Positions 10,067-20,390 of a stretch of DNA of 64,000 nt are shown here, piece after piece. The notes under the pieces were generated by a model, which was given only the letters and a program-made list of their open reading frames with translations, did not search any database and was not told the origin of the DNA. The translations under genes were made by a program, and so were the position numbers. Source of the DNA: Rhodobacter capsulatus (GTDB lineage Bacteria; Pseudomonadota; Alphaproteobacteria; Rhodobacterales; Rhodobacteraceae); NCBI RefSeq assembly GCF_003254295.1, contig NZ_QKZO01000004.1, positions 186,001-250,000 on the forward strand. The letters run 5' to 3'. Position 1 is the first letter of the stretch, and each line of letters starts with the position of its first letter.

Positions 10067-10911
10067 GCGGGCCGTTGAGCGGGGAAAATGCGCCCCGCGC
10101 CGGGTTCGAGGGGTCGTATCTGGGTGCCAATGACCGGATTTCCGATCTGGCGATCATGGAATGCAAGATCTGCTGGACGCCCTATGATCCGGCCTCGGGC
10201 GACGAGTTCCGCCAGGTTCTGCCCGGCACGCCCTTCACCCACCTGCCCGAGGACTGGCACTGCCCGAATTGCGATGCGCCGAAAGCGCAGTTCATCGTGC
10301 AAAGCGACCCCGGCGCCCCCGCGTTGCTGGAACAGAACCGCATTGATGCGCAGGTGTCGGCGCTGGTCGCCGATTTCCGCGAGATCTGGCATGCGAAAAT
10401 GCGCGACGTGCCGCTGGTGAACAAGGCTTTGTCGATCGAAGCCGTGGGCTTTCGCAGCCACGAAGGGCGCGGCCTTGGCGTGCTCGTCAGCCCCTGGTTC
10501 ATGAACCTGATCCAGCTGCCCGCCGAGGGCGAGGATTGGTCGGGCCTGATTCCGGGCGCCAAGGAAGACCTGGAATTCCCCTCGGGCATCTATGAATTCA
10601 TCCACAACCGGCGCGAGATGGTGGGCGGCTACAAGGCCTGCTCGCTTTATCCGACGATGGGCGATTTCCAGACCCAGATGCAGGCGGTCGATCTGGCGCG
10701 GGCGGTGATGATCGAACTCTTCAAAGCGGAAAACCGCGCCGAGACCGACCGGGCGGCGGAAATCCGCGCCACCCGCACGGCGGAACTGGCGGCGCTTGAG
10801 GCGGCCGCGGCCGAGGCGGCCGAGACTGCCGCCCGAGCCGAGGCGCTGGCGCAACCGACGCGGCGGCGGCTGATCTCGGCGGGGCTTGCGGGCGAGGGCG
10901 AGACGGAATGA
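10063..10911 (+). CDS. hupJ: HupJ: rubredoxin domain fused to hydrogenase assembly domain
   Basis: 282 aa. Residues about 30-80 are a rubredoxin: CKIC and, after the loop, CPNC give the four iron ligands. The rest matches the HupJ/HybE assembly family (VPLVNKALSIEAVGF, LGVLVSPWFMN, KACSLYPTM), followed by an Ala/Glu-rich helical tail. In many bacteria these are two genes (hupI and hupJ); here they are one, as known for R. capsulatus. The start is a TTG at 10063 overlapping the hupH stop; a second TTG 12 bases on, inside a duplicated CGTTGAGCGG, is equally possible. A role in Fe-S assembly of HupS under oxygen is inferred from other systems. Confidence 0.92.
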   Translation: MSGPLSGENAPRAGFEGSYLGANDRISDLAIMECKICWTPYDPASGDEFRQVLPGTPFTHLPEDWHCPNCDAPKAQFIVQSDPGAPALLEQNRIDAQVSALVADFREIWHAKMRDVPLVNKALSIEAVGFRSHEGRGLGVLVSPWFMNLIQLPAEGEDWSGLIPGAKEDLEFPSGIYEFIHNRREMVGGYKACSLYPTMGDFQTQMQAVDLARAVMIELFKAENRAETDRAAEIRATRTAELAALEAAAAEAAETAARAEALAQPTRRRLISAGLAGEGETE

Positions 10912-11792
10912 GCGCGGCGCTGGGCATCGTGCTGCGTCCCGAGGGGGCGCGGCTGGCGGTCAACCTGACCCCGCCCGATCCCTTGCCGGTGGCGGCGCTG
11001 CTGCTGGGCAGACCGCCCGAAGAGGTGGCAGAGCTGCTGCCGCGGCTCTTCAATCTGTGCGGCGCGGCGCAGGGCCATGCGGCGCGGCTGGCGCTGGGGC
11101 TGGCGGCGGACGAGACGCCGTCGCGCCGCGAGATCCTGCGCGATCATCTGGCGAAGCTCTGCCTGATCTGGCCGAAGCTGCTGGGCCTTGCCCCGCAGCC
11201 CTTGCCCGATCATTGGGCCGAGGGTGGCGCGGCGCTGCAACACTGGCTGTGGGGCGGGGCGAAACCCGGTGATCTGTGGCCGTTCCTGACCTCGGGGCAG
11301 GGGGTGGCACCGCTTCTGGCATCGCTGGGCCATGCCTTTGCGCCGGGCGAGGCGGTGGCGGTCCTGCCCCCGCTCACCGATCCCATGGCCTTGACGGCGC
11401 AGGAAAATTCCCCCGCCGGACGGGTGGCCGATGATCCGCTGATGCGCCAGGCCGAGGCGCGGTTCGGCCGGGGCCCATTTTGGCGCGCGCTGGGCCGGGT
11501 CGTCGATCTGCATGCTCTGGCGCTGGCGCCGCTGGCCGCAGCAACGCCGCGGCCGGGGCTGGCGCTGGTGGCGGCGGCGCGCGGCACCTATGCGCTGTCG
11601 GCCCGGGCCGAGGCGGGGATGGTCACGGCGCTTTCCCGCGTCACCCCCACCGATCACCTGCTGGCCCCGGGCGGCGCGCTGACGCTGTCGCTGGCCAACT
11701 TGCCCGCTGCCAAGGCCGGTCTGGCGGTTTTGGTCATCGACATTCTCGACCCCTGTGTGGCAGTCTCGCTGCAGGAGCTGGCGCATGCATGA
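10908..11792 (+). CDS. hupK: HupK, decayed large-subunit-like assembly scaffold
   Basis: 294-aa protein of the HupK family, known to resemble hydrogenase large subunits. Remnants of both metal motifs can be seen: [12 protein letters not shown] where large subunits have RICGxC..TH, and [11 protein letters not shown] near the C-terminus where they have DPCxxCxxH. Each has kept one cysteine, so it cannot hold the full Ni-Fe site. A scaffold role for the Fe(CN)2CO group is the usual proposal. It overlaps hupJ by 4 bases and hypA by 8. Confidence 0.9.
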   Translation: MSAALGIVLRPEGARLAVNLTPPDPLPVAALLLGRPPEEVAELLPRLFNLCGAAQGHAARLALGLAADETPSRREILRDHLAKLCLIWPKLLGLAPQPLPDHWAEGGAALQHWLWGGAKPGDLWPFLTSGQGVAPLLASLGHAFAPGEAVAVLPPLTDPMALTAQENSPAGRVADDPLMRQAEARFGRGPFWRALGRVVDLHALALAPLAAATPRPGLALVAAARGTYALSARAEAGMVTALSRVTPTDHLLAPGGALTLSLANLPAAKAGLAVLVIDILDPCVAVSLQELAHA

Positions 11793-12126
11793 AATGTCGA
11801 TCGTCGAGGGGATTCGCACGGCGATCGAGGAGTCTGCCCGCGCCAACGGGTTTTCAAAGGTGACGCGGGTGCGGCTCGAGATCGGGCGGCTGGCGGGGGT
11901 GGAGCGCGCGGCGCTGGACTTCGCCTTCGACGTGGTGCTGCGCGGATCTTTGGCCGAGGGGGCAGAGGTGCAGATTTTCGACATTCCGGGGCAGGCCGCG
12001 TGCTTTGACTGCGGAAAAACTGTCGAAATCGATCATCGGCTGGATATCTGCCCGCAGTGCGGCGGCACGCGGCTTCTGGTGCAGGGCGGTGACGAGATGC
12101 GGATCAAGGATTTGGAGGTGCTCTGA
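11785..12126 (+). CDS. hypA: Nickel insertion protein HypA
   Basis: 113-aa nickel metallochaperone. It starts MHEMSIVEG, supplying the N-terminal amine/His2 nickel ligands, and has a structural zinc site in CFDC and CPQC (about 73-95). The ATG at 11785, within the end of hupK, is chosen because His2 is essential in the family; the frame extends upstream but has no homology there. It works with HypB to load nickel into the HupL and HupV precursors. The last base overlaps the hypB ATG. Confidence 0.96.
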   Translation: MHEMSIVEGIRTAIEESARANGFSKVTRVRLEIGRLAGVERAALDFAFDVVLRGSLAEGAEVQIFDIPGQAACFDCGKTVEIDHRLDICPQCGGTRLLVQGGDEMRIKDLEVL

Positions 12127-13079
12127 TGTGCACGGTATGCGGCTGTGGCGGTCACAGCGTCGAGGACCAGTTCAAGGATCATCTGAAGAAGACCGGCAAG
12201 GACGCGGCGCACAAGCCCGCCCCCTTTGCCGTGCTGGCCGAGCCGCAGGGCCCCCACAGCCATGCGCACAGCCACAGCCACGCCGCCGGTCACGGCGCCG
12301 AGGCCGACAGCGATCACCCGCATGCGCATGGTCACGATCACGGCCATTCCCATGGCGCTTGCGCCCATGACATCCATCTGGGCCATGGCCCGGCGGGCAC
12401 CGAAGTGCCCGGCATGAGCCAGGCGCGGCTGATCGAGATCGAGGCCGACATCTTGTCGAAAAACAACCAATACGCGGCGCGAAACCGGGCCGCACTGGCA
12501 CAAAAGAGCATTTTTGCAACCAACCTCGTCTCCTCGCCCGGCTCGGGCAAGACCACGCTGCTGGTGCGGACGATCGAGATGCTGGGCGCGCAGCCTCTTG
12601 CGGTGATCGAGGGCGATCAGCAGACGACGAATGACGCCGACCGCATCCGCGCCACCGGGGCGGCGGCCATTCAGGTCAATACCGGCAAGGGCTGCCATCT
12701 GGACGGGGCGATGGTTGAACAGGCGCTGGCGCATCTGCCGCTGCCCGAGGGCGCGCTTTTGTTCATCGAAAACGTCGGCAATCTGGTCTGCCCGGCCGCC
12801 TTCGATCTGGGCGAGGATGCCAAGGTGGCGATCCTGTCCGTCACCGAGGGCGAGGACAAGCCCCTGAAATACCCCGACATGTTTGCCGCGGCGGGGCTGG
12901 CGATCCTCAACAAGGTCGATCTGGCGCCCTATTGCGACGTCGATCTGGATCTTTACGAGGCCAATATCCGCCGGGTGAATCCGCACATCGAAGTCTTGCG
13001 TGTCTCGGCGCGCACCGGCGAGGGCATGGCGGCCTGGATCGACTGGCTCGGCGCGGGTCTGGCGCGGAAGGCGCGGTGA
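12126..13079 (+). CDS. hypB: Nickel-storing GTPase HypB
   Basis: 317-aa GTPase driving nickel delivery. The N-terminus has the CTVCGCG high-affinity nickel motif, then a His-rich stretch (about residues 38-85, repeated HSHAHSHSH-like and [10 protein letters not shown]) that would store nickel. The GTPase domain has the P-loop [10 protein letters not shown], the metal-site region GKGCHLD and NKVDLAP as the base-recognition motif. It is long compared with HypB proteins lacking the His region. The final TGA overlaps the hupR ATG. Confidence 0.97.
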   Translation: MCTVCGCGGHSVEDQFKDHLKKTGKDAAHKPAPFAVLAEPQGPHSHAHSHSHAAGHGAEADSDHPHAHGHDHGHSHGACAHDIHLGHGPAGTEVPGMSQARLIEIEADILSKNNQYAARNRAALAQKSIFATNLVSSPGSGKTTLLVRTIEMLGAQPLAVIEGDQQTTNDADRIRATGAAAIQVNTGKGCHLDGAMVEQALAHLPLPEGALLFIENVGNLVCPAAFDLGEDAKVAILSVTEGEDKPLKYPDMFAAAGLAILNKVDLAPYCDVDLDLYEANIRRVNPHIEVLRVSARTGEGMAAWIDWLGAGLARKAR

Positions 13080-14557
13080 TGGCTGCCACGGCCCCCGCGA
13101 TCCTTCTGGTCGATGACGAGCCGCATTCGCTGGCGGCGATGAAGCTGGCGCTGGAAGACGATTTCGACGTGCTGACCGCGCAGGGCGCCGAGGCGGCGAT
13201 CGCCATTCTGGAAGAGGAATGGGTGCAGGTCATCATCTGCGACCAGCGCATGCCCGGCCGCACCGGCGTCGATTTCCTGACCGAGGTGCGCGAGCGCTGG
13301 CCCGAAACCGTGCGCATCATCATCACCGGCTATACCGACAGCGCCTCGATGATGGCGGCGATCAACGATGCGGGCATCCATCAGTTCCTGACCAAGCCCT
13401 GGCATCCCGAGCAGCTTTTGTCCTCGGCGCGCAATGCGGCGCGGATGTTCACCCTGGCGCGGGAAAACGAGCGGCTCTCGCTGGAGATGCGGCTGTTGAA
13501 CTCGACCTCGGAAAGCCGGGTCGAGAAGCGCCGCCGCGCGTTGCGCGAGGGGATGGGGTTCGAGACGATCCTGCGCACGCCGAATTCCGCGATGAATGCG
13601 GCCATTGCGCTGGCGCGGCAATTTGCCAGTTTCGACGTGCCGGTGCTTTTGCGCGGCGAACCGGGCTCCGGGCGGGCGCAGCTGGCGCGGGCGATGCATT
13701 ACGTGTCGCTGCGTTCGGACAAGCCGTTTTACGAGCTGAACCTGGCCGGTCTGCCCGAGGATCTGGCGATGATCGAGCTCTTCGGCGCGCGCCGCGGCGT
13801 GCTGCCCGGCGGCGTGGCGAAGATCGGTCTGGCGCAAAAGGCCGACCGCGGCACTTTGTTTGTCGCCGGGGTCGAGGCGGCCAGCCCGGCGCTGCAGCTG
13901 GCGTTGTTGCGGATGCTGGCCGATGGCGCGATCACGCCGCTCGGCGGGCAGGAAACCGCCTCGACCAACCTGCGGCTGATCACTGGCGCGGCAGCCGATC
14001 TGCGCGCGATGGTGGCCGAGGGGCGGTTTCGCGCCGATCTTTACTATGCGCTGTCGGCGGGGGAAATCGCGCTGCCGCCCTTGCGGGCGCGGCGCGGCGA
14101 TGTCGCGGTTCTGGCGCAATCGATGCTGGCCGAGGCGGCGGTGCGGCATGGCAAGCAGGCGCTGGGCTTCGACGCGGCCGCGCTCGAGTTTCTGGAAAAC
14201 TACGACTGGCCCGGCAACCTGCGGGAATTGCACAATGAAGTCACGCGGATGCTGATTTTCGCGCAGGACAATGTGCTCGGCGCCGAGCTGATTTCGCGCC
14301 ACATCCTGCAGGCCGCGCCCTCGGACAGCGGCGCCGACCGCTCGGCCGAGGAGGTGATGACGGCGGATGGCACGCTCAAGGATCGCATCGAGCTGATCGA
14401 GATGCGGATCCTGCGCGAGACGCTGACCCGCAACCGCTGGAACAAGAGCCGGGCGGCGGCGGAGCTGGGGCTGAGCCGGGTCGGCCTGCGCGCGAAGCTT
14501 GACCGCTACGGCATCGAGCATCCGGCGGGCCGGGTGCAGGAAGAGGAGGAAGACTGA
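13079..14557 (+). CDS. hupR: Response regulator HupR controlling hupSLC
   Basis: 492-aa NtrC-type regulator, partner of the HupT kinase. Domains: receiver (about 7-125, phospho-acceptor Asp at about 55 in ICDQRMPG, switch Thr in ITGYTD, Lys in LTKPW), a linker helix, a degenerate AAA+ domain and a C-terminal Fis-type helix-turn-helix ([17 protein letters not shown]). The AAA+ P-loop reads GEPGSGR (193-199), Arg replacing the usual Lys, and the sigma-54 GAFTGA loop is GVLPGG (240-245). This fits reports that HupR works with sigma-70 and is active unphosphorylated. The start overlaps the hypB stop; an upstream in-frame extension lies in hypB. Confidence 0.97.
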   Translation: MAATAPAILLVDDEPHSLAAMKLALEDDFDVLTAQGAEAAIAILEEEWVQVIICDQRMPGRTGVDFLTEVRERWPETVRIIITGYTDSASMMAAINDAGIHQFLTKPWHPEQLLSSARNAARMFTLARENERLSLEMRLLNSTSESRVEKRRRALREGMGFETILRTPNSAMNAAIALARQFASFDVPVLLRGEPGSGRAQLARAMHYVSLRSDKPFYELNLAGLPEDLAMIELFGARRGVLPGGVAKIGLAQKADRGTLFVAGVEAASPALQLALLRMLADGAITPLGGQETASTNLRLITGAAADLRAMVAEGRFRADLYYALSAGEIALPPLRARRGDVAVLAQSMLAEAAVRHGKQALGFDAAALEFLENYDWPGNLRELHNEVTRMLIFAQDNVLGAELISRHILQAAPSDSGADRSAEEVMTADGTLKDRIELIEMRILRETLTRNRWNKSRAAAELGLSRVGLRAKLDRYGIEHPAGRVQEEEED

Positions 14558-14847
14558 TGTGTCTGGGGATTCCGGGGCAGATCGTGGCGATCACCGACGC
14601 CGGTCGGATGATGGCCTTGGCCGATGTGTCGGGGGTGCAGCGCGAGGTGAACGTGGCCTGCGTGGCCGAGGGTCCGCTTGACGCGCTGCTGGGGCATTGG
14701 GCGCTGATCCATGTCGGTTTCGCGATGAGCCTGATTGACGAGGCGGAGGCCGCGCGGACTTTGGAGGCCTTGCGCGATCTGGGCGAGGCGCAGGAGACGC
14801 TGGCGCAAATCGCCGAGGGCGCCGCGGCGCTGGAGGGGCGGGGATGA
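14557..14847 (+). CDS. hypC: Hydrogenase maturation chaperone HypC
   Basis: 96-aa small chaperone starting MCLGIPGQI; Cys2 carries the iron cofactor between the HypD complex and the large-subunit precursor. It is a paralogue of HupF (8491). It starts on the last base of hupR and overlaps hypD by 4 bases, consistent with equimolar production of the HypC-HypD complex. Confidence 0.96.
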   Translation: MCLGIPGQIVAITDAGRMMALADVSGVQREVNVACVAEGPLDALLGHWALIHVGFAMSLIDEAEAARTLEALRDLGEAQETLAQIAEGAAALEGRG

Positions 14848-15977
14848 AATTCGCCTCGGAATTTCGCGATCCCGCGCTGGCGAAGGGGCTTTTGGCCGAG
14901 ATCGCCCGGCTGGCCGGGCAGATCGGCGCGACGGCGGAAAAGCCCGTCCATATCATGGAGATCTGCGGCGGGCATACGCATTCGATCTTTCGCTACGGGC
15001 TCGACAAGCTCATTCATCCCGGCATCGAATTCATCCACGGGCCGGGCTGTCCGGTCTGCGTGCTGCCCCGCGCGCGGGTGGATGAATGCATCGAGATCGC
15101 CCGGCGCCCCGAGGTGATCTTTTGCACCTTCGGCGATGCGATGCGGGTTCCGGGCTCGAAACTGTCGCTCTTGCAGGCCAAGGCGGCGGGGGCGGATATC
15201 CGCATGGTCTATTCGCCCTTGGATGCGCTGGAACTGGCCCGGCGCAACCCCGGGCGCGAGGTGGTGTTCTTCGGGCTGGGCTTCGAGACGACGACGCCCT
15301 CGACCGCGCTCGCGATCCAGCAGGCGGCGCGCGAGGGGCTGGCGAATTTCAGTGTCTTTTGCAACCATATCACCGTGCCCGAGCCGATCAGGGCGCTGCT
15401 TGACGACCCTTACATGCGGCTCGATGGCTTCATCGGGCCGGGCCATGTCTCGATGGTGATCGGCATTCATCCCTATGATTTCATTGCACAAGACTATGGC
15501 AAGCCGCTGGTTGTCGCGGGGTTCGAGCCGACCGATCTTCTGCAGTCGGTGCTGATGGTGCTGCGCCAGATCGCGCAAGGCCGGGCGGCGGTGGAAAACC
15601 AATATGCCCGCGTCGTGCCCGAACATGGAAACAAGGTCTCGCTGGCGGCGATCGCCGATGTCTACGAGCGGCGGCCGTCGTTCGAATGGCGGGGGCTGGG
15701 GGAGATCGACGCCTCGGGGCTGCGGATCCGGGCGGCCTATCGCGCCCATGATGCCGAGGAGAAATTCGGCGTGGGTTATGCGGGCCAGCGCGCCGAGGTG
15801 GCGGAGGCCGAGGGCTGTGCCTGTGGCGCGGTGATGACGGGGCGGATGAAACCCGTCGCCTGTGCGCAATTCGGCAAGGGCTGCACGCCCGAGATGCCGC
15901 TGGGCGCCTTGATGGTGAGTTCGGAAGGGGCCTGTGCGGCCTACTGGCAATATGGCGGGGCGCGGGCGGCGGAGTAG
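14844..15977 (+). CDS. hypD: Fe-S scaffold HypD for Fe(CN)2CO assembly
   Basis: 377-aa scaffold on which iron receives CN and CO ligands. Family motifs are all present: CGGHTHSI, GPGCPVCVLP (the central redox cysteines), GFETTTPS, and the C-terminal [4Fe-4S] cysteines in CACGAVMTGRMKP...CAQFGKGCTPE. The C-terminus EGACAAYW is typical. It is followed by a 154-bp hairpin-rich spacer before hypE, the longest gap within the hup-hyp cluster downstream of hupD. Confidence 0.97.
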   Translation: MKFASEFRDPALAKGLLAEIARLAGQIGATAEKPVHIMEICGGHTHSIFRYGLDKLIHPGIEFIHGPGCPVCVLPRARVDECIEIARRPEVIFCTFGDAMRVPGSKLSLLQAKAAGADIRMVYSPLDALELARRNPGREVVFFGLGFETTTPSTALAIQQAAREGLANFSVFCNHITVPEPIRALLDDPYMRLDGFIGPGHVSMVIGIHPYDFIAQDYGKPLVVAGFEPTDLLQSVLMVLRQIAQGRAAVENQYARVVPEHGNKVSLAAIADVYERRPSFEWRGLGEIDASGLRIRAAYRAHDAEEKFGVGYAGQRAEVAEAEGCACGAVMTGRMKPVACAQFGKGCTPEMPLGALMVSSEGACAAYWQYGGARAAE

Positions 15978-15982
15978 GTTTC

Positions 15983-16130
15983 GGGGGCGTCGCCCCCGAC
16001 CCGGCGGGGGGCTGCCGCCCCCCGCACCCCCCGCCCCAACCGGGGGGAGGCCTCGCCTCCCCCCGGGCCCCCCACCGACCGGGGGAGATGCGATCTCCCC
16101 CGGACCCCTGCGAAATCTGGAGCAAGATGA
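15983..16130 (+). repeat. Four-hairpin GC array ending in the hypE start (repeat element, copy 6)
   Basis: The hypD-hypE gap holds four successive perfect hairpins, each of a different word: GGGGGCG/GCCCCC, GGGGGGC/GCCCCCC, GGGGGGAGGC/GCCTCCCCCC and CGGGGGAGAT/ATCTCCCCCG. It ends in a tail CCCTGCGAAATCTGG then AGCAAGATGAG that resembles the tail at 1540-1563. The hypE ATG follows at once. Such structure could pause RNA polymerase, stabilise mRNA ends or reduce hypE expression; no role can be read from sequence. Confidence 0.7.
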
Positions 16131-16131
16131 G

Positions 16132-17154
16132 ATGGCGTTGAGAGATGAGCGGGTGACGCTGGCCCATGGCGGTGGCGGCAAGGCGATGCGGGATCTGATC
16201 GAGGAGGTCTTCACCTCGGTCTTTCAGCCGCCGGGGATGGAGGATCAGGCGCGGCTGACCGAGGCGGCGCTGGCCGAGCCCGGCGCGCGGCTGGCCTTTA
16301 CCACCGACAGCTATGTGGTGACGCCGGTCGAATTTCCGGGCGGTGACATCGGCAAGATCGCGGTCTGCGGCACGGTCAATGATCTGGCCGTGGGCGGCGC
16401 GCGGCCGCTGTGGCTGTCGGCCGCCTTCATCCTCGAGGAGGGAACCGAGGTGGCGCTGTTGCGCCGGATCGTCGCCACGATGGCGCGCGAGGCGGAAGCG
16501 GCCGGGGTGCGGATCGTCACCGGCGACACCAAGGTCGTGGGGCGCGGCGCCTGTGATGGCGTCTTCGTCACCACCGCGGGGGTGGGCGTGATCCCTGCGG
16601 GGCGCGAGATCGCGGCGGGGCGGGTGCGGCCGGGCGATGTGGCGATCGTCAATGGCGTGCTGGGCGATCACGGCGCGACGATTCTGGCGGCGCGGGGCGA
16701 TCTGGCGCTGCGCTCCGACATCGAGAGCGATTGCGCGGCGCTGGGCCATCTGATGGCCGATGTGATCGCGGCGGCGCCGGGGATCCGCGCGGCGCGGGAT
16801 TTGACCCGGGGCGGCCTTGCCTCGGCGCTGAATGAAATCGCGCAGACGGCGGGCTGCGGCATCGTGATCGAGGAAACCGCGCTGCCGCTGCGCCCCGAGG
16901 TGGTGGGCCTGTGCGAGATCCTGGGGCTGGACCCGCTTTATCTGGCGAACGAGGGGCGGCTGGTGGTTTTCGTGCCCGAGACCGAGGCCGCCGCGGCGCT
17001 CGCGGCGATGCGGGCGCGACCCGAGGGCGCGGGGGCTTGCGTCGTCGGGCGGGCGGTGGCAGACCACGCGGGACAGGTGCGGATGCGCACGGCCTTTGGC
17101 GGGGCAAGGATCGTCGACATGCTGGTGGGTGAGCAGTTGCCGCGGATTTGTTGA
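16132..17154 (+). CDS. hypE: Cyanide-ligand synthase HypE
   Basis: 340-aa ATP-dependent dehydratase that turns the carbamoyl group received from HypF on its C-terminal Cys into thiocyanate. It ends LPRIC, the invariant acceptor cysteine. The N-terminus ALRDERVTLAHGGGGKAM carries the family's glycine motif; FTTDSYVVTP and GTVNDLAVGGA are the PurM-like ATP-binding signatures. The ATG at 16132 is chosen because family homology begins there and GGAG lies about 9 bases upstream; the open frame upstream runs through the hairpin array. An overlapping ATG at 16127 opens only a four-codon frame. Confidence 0.96.
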   Translation: MALRDERVTLAHGGGGKAMRDLIEEVFTSVFQPPGMEDQARLTEAALAEPGARLAFTTDSYVVTPVEFPGGDIGKIAVCGTVNDLAVGGARPLWLSAAFILEEGTEVALLRRIVATMAREAEAAGVRIVTGDTKVVGRGACDGVFVTTAGVGVIPAGREIAAGRVRPGDVAIVNGVLGDHGATILAARGDLALRSDIESDCAALGHLMADVIAAAPGIRAARDLTRGGLASALNEIAQTAGCGIVIEETALPLRPEVVGLCEILGLDPLYLANEGRLVVFVPETEAAAALAAMRARPEGAGACVVGRAVADHAGQVRMRTAFGGARIVDMLVGEQLPRIC

Positions 17155-17327
17155 GCGGCGGGCCGGGGCGGCGGGCGCTGCGCCGGAGGCAGATCGAAAG
17201 ACGTTGCAGCGAGGGGCCGAAGGCCTCTCATTCGAGGAAAATTTGTTGGTTTCGCAGGGTCTTCGCAGAAAGCGAAGGCGCTCGGATCCGGCGAAGACGC
17301 AAGGGCGGGGCCCGGAAAGGAGCGATC

Positions 17328-20300
17328 ATGATGGACGTTCCTGCGCCAGAGACGGACATGCAGAGCGTGCCGGGGGCCGAGGTTTCGGCTGCGCCGGGAC
17401 CGCGGGCGGTGGTGGCCATCGGCGCCTCGGCCGGGGGGCTTGACGCGCTCGAGCGGCTTTTCGACGGGCTGCCGGCCGATACCGGCGCGGCCTATGTGGT
17501 GATCCAGCACCTCTCGCCCGACCACAAGTCGATCATGGCCTCGCTGCTGGCGCGGCATACGCGGATGCCGGTCGTCACCGTCGAGGACGAGATGGAACTG
17601 GCCGCCGACACGGTGTTTCTGATCCCGCCCGCGACGATCATGACGCTGGAGGGGCGGCATCTGCGGCTGGCGCCCAAGGATCGGCGCGTGCTGTCCTTGC
17701 CGATCGACGCGTTCTTTTCCTCGATGGCGGCGGGCTTTGGCAGCCGCGCGGTGGCGGTGGTGCTGTCGGGCACCGGCTCGGACGGCACCCGCGGCGTCGG
17801 TGCCGTGCATGCGGCGGGCGGCGTCGCCATCGCGCAAGACCCGCGCGACGCACGCTTTGACGGCATGCCGCGTTCGGCCATCGCGACGGGCTTCATCGAT
17901 TCCGCGCTGGGCATCGAGCGGATCGGCCCCTGGATCGCCGATTATCTGATCCGCCGGCCGCGGCTGGGGCAGCTGACCGGGGCCGAACGTCCCGATGCCG
18001 CGACGGGGGTGGCGGTGGATGATGACCGCGTCGCCGTGGGGCAGTTCGACGGGCTCGAACCGGCCGAGGCTTTGGGCCGGATCGTCGAGATCCTGTCGCT
18101 CTCGGGCGAGGTCAATTTTCTGGATTACAAGCCCGGCACGGTGCAGCGCCGGATCGAGCGGCGGATGGGCGTGCGGCAGGTGCCGGACCTGACCTCCTAT
18201 CTGGAACTGCTGACGCATGACCGCACCGAACTGGCCTGCCTGCGCCGGGAAATGCTGATCCCGGTCACCTCGTTCTTCCGCGACCCGGAGTCCTTTGCCG
18301 AACTGGCCGAAAAGGTCATCGACCCGCTGGTGGCGCAGGCCGCGGTGGGCTCGACGTTGCGGGTCTGGACGGCGGGCTGCGCGACGGGCGAGGAAGCCTA
18401 TACGCTGGCGATGCTGTTCTTTGACGCCTTCGAGCGTGCCGGGCGCTGGCCGACGCTGAAGATCTTTGCCACCGATGTCGAGCCGGTGAACATCGAGACG
18501 GCGGCGGCCGGGTTCTTCCCCGAAACCATCGCCGCCGATCTGCCGACGACCTTTCTGGAACGTTTCTTCACCACCCGCGGCGGCCAATACACGATCCGCC
18601 CCGAAATCCGGCAAACCATCGTTTTCGCCCGTCACAACCTGCTGTCGGACCCGCCCTTCACCCGGATGGATCTGGTCACCTGCCGCAACACGCTGATCTA
18701 TTTCCGCCCCGAGGCGCAGGAACGCGCGCTGCGGCGGATGCATTATGCGCTGCGCACCGGGGGCTATCTGTTCCTCGGCGGCTCCGAGGCGCTGGTGCAG
18801 GTGCAGGACGATTTTTCCGTGATGTCGGCGCGGCACCGGATCTGGCAGGCGCTGCGCCCGGGCGCAGCGCCGCTGACCGACCGTCGCGCCGGGCTTTACG
18901 TCACGCCGCGCCCGCCGCGCACGCGGGCCGACAATGCGCCGCTCACCGCGGTCGAGCGCGGCTTTGCCACGCTCTCGCGCAGCTATGCGCCGCCGCCCGC
19001 GCTTTTGGTCAACAGCCACCACGAGATCCTGCATTCCTATGGCGAGGTCAGCCGCTTCATGCAGATGCGCGAAGGCGCCGCCTCGCTGGAGATCGGCCGG
19101 ATGCTGGTCGAGCCGCTTCTGCCCGTCGCCTCGGCGCTGCTGTTCAAATCGGCGCGGCTGGGCGAGGAGGCGGCCTCGGATTCGATCCCGCTGGCTGAAG
19201 GGGTGATCGGCCCCGATCCGACCCGGCTGCGGCTGCGGGTCATGCCGGTCAAGCAGGGCGCCGACAGCGACGAGGGGCGGCTTTACATCCTCGCCTTCGA
19301 ACCCGACGAAGGCGTCGATGACGGCATTTCCGGCATCGACATCGACCGCGAGGTCGGCGCGCGGATCGAGATGCTGGAAGCCGAGCTGGCGATGACGCGC
19401 GAAAGCCTGCAGGCGATGATCGAGGAGCTGGAAACCTCGAACGAGGAATTGCAGGCGACGAACGAGGAGATGATGGCCTCGAACGAGGAGCTGCAATCGG
19501 CGAACGAGGAATTGCAGTCGGTCAACGAGGAGCTGAACTCGCTCAATGCGGAATATCAGGAAAAGATCGACCTTCTGAACCGCTCGAATGCCGATCTGGA
19601 CAGCCTGACCGAGATCATGGCGATGAGCACGATCTTTGTCGACAGCGAGCTGACGGTGACGCGGTTCAGCCCCGACGCGGCCGAGCTGTTCCGCATCCGC
19701 GATGTCGATGTCGGCCGCCCGCTCGGCGATCTGACGCATCGGCTGGATTATCCGGCGCTGCTCGATGATCTGCGCCGCACGCTGCAGGGCCAGTCGCGCA
19801 CCGAGCGCGAGGTCTCGGGGCTGAACGGGCGGCATTATCTGGTGCGGATGCTGCCTTACCGGGTGCCGTCCTCCTCGGCGCAGGGCGCGGTGGTGACCTT
19901 TGTCGACATCACCCAGACCCGCAATCTGCAGCTTTTGCAGGCGGTGATCGACGGGCTGGCGGAACATGTGGCGGTGCTGGACGGGCAGGGCGACATTCTG
20001 CTGGTGAACGCCGCCTGGACCCGGTTTGCGACCGACAATGGCGATCCGGCGCTGGCCCATACCGGGGTCGGCACGAATTACGTCGGCCGCTGCGACATCG
20101 GCGAGGGGGCGGTCGATTCGAGCTATGCGAAACGCGCGGTCGAGGGGATCCGCAGCGTCCTGACCGGCAAGCAGCGGCATTTCACCATGGAATATCCCTG
20201 CGATGCGCCGGGTCTGCCGCGCTGGTTCGTGATGCATGCGCGCCCGCTCGATGGCGCCCGCGGCGGCGCCGTGGTCAGCCATATCGAGATCACCCGCTGG

Positions 20301-20390
20301 CACAGCCAGACCGAGGCCCAGGGCGCGGCCGGATCTGCTGGACCCGAACCGGATGCGCCCGAAGCGGATGGGGGGGCGCCGCGCGCATGA
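17328..20390 (+). CDS. CheB-CheR-PAS fusion chemosensory protein
   Basis: 1020-aa cytoplasmic fusion. Residues about 25-215 are a CheB methylesterase with the apparent triad Ser34 (GASAGG), His61 (IQHLSPDH) and Asp152 (GSDGT), but no receiver domain. About 235-500 is a CheR methyltransferase ([10 protein letters not shown] near 350; [14 protein letters not shown]). Then comes a heptad-rich coiled coil (about 682-748, repeated NEELQ) and two PAS domains. There is no kinase domain, so this is the shorter relative of CheB-CheR-PAS-histidine-kinase proteins. The start ATG has AAAGGAG nearby. The stop overlaps the next gene (ATGA). No chemoreceptor gene is nearby; the methylation substrate is unknown. 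Confidence 0.88.
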   Translation: MMDVPAPETDMQSVPGAEVSAAPGPRAVVAIGASAGGLDALERLFDGLPADTGAAYVVIQHLSPDHKSIMASLLARHTRMPVVTVEDEMELAADTVFLIPPATIMTLEGRHLRLAPKDRRVLSLPIDAFFSSMAAGFGSRAVAVVLSGTGSDGTRGVGAVHAAGGVAIAQDPRDARFDGMPRSAIATGFIDSALGIERIGPWIADYLIRRPRLGQLTGAERPDAATGVAVDDDRVAVGQFDGLEPAEALGRIVEILSLSGEVNFLDYKPGTVQRRIERRMGVRQVPDLTSYLELLTHDRTELACLRREMLIPVTSFFRDPESFAELAEKVIDPLVAQAAVGSTLRVWTAGCATGEEAYTLAMLFFDAFERAGRWPTLKIFATDVEPVNIETAAAGFFPETIAADLPTTFLERFFTTRGGQYTIRPEIRQTIVFARHNLLSDPPFTRMDLVTCRNTLIYFRPEAQERALRRMHYALRTGGYLFLGGSEALVQVQDDFSVMSARHRIWQALRPGAAPLTDRRAGLYVTPRPPRTRADNAPLTAVERGFATLSRSYAPPPALLVNSHHEILHSYGEVSRFMQMREGAASLEIGRMLVEPLLPVASALLFKSARLGEEAASDSIPLAEGVIGPDPTRLRLRVMPVKQGADSDEGRLYILAFEPDEGVDDGISGIDIDREVGARIEMLEAELAMTRESLQAMIEELETSNEELQATNEEMMASNEELQSANEELQSVNEELNSLNAEYQEKIDLLNRSNADLDSLTEIMAMSTIFVDSELTVTRFSPDAAELFRIRDVDVGRPLGDLTHRLDYPALLDDLRRTLQGQSRTEREVSGLNGRHYLVRMLPYRVPSSSAQGAVVTFVDITQTRNLQLLQAVIDGLAEHVAVLDGQGDILLVNAAWTRFATDNGDPALAHTGVGTNYVGRCDIGEGAVDSSYAKRAVEGIRSVLTGKQRHFTMEYPCDAPGLPRWFVMHARPLDGARGGAVVSHIEITRWHSQTEAQGAAGSAGPEPDAPEADGGAPRA

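Noticed and set aside
16127-16141. A regulatory upstream ORF before hypE (ATG at 16127)
   Set aside because: It would encode only four codons and overlaps the true start. It is noted as a decoy start in the findings but not called as a gene.
17155-17327. An extended N-terminus for the CheB-CheR-PAS protein, or a terminator after hypE
   Set aside because: The upstream in-frame residues are Arg-rich without homology, and AAAGGAG supports the ATG at 17328. Small hairpins such as CTTCGC/GCGAAG (17261-17277) have no T tract.
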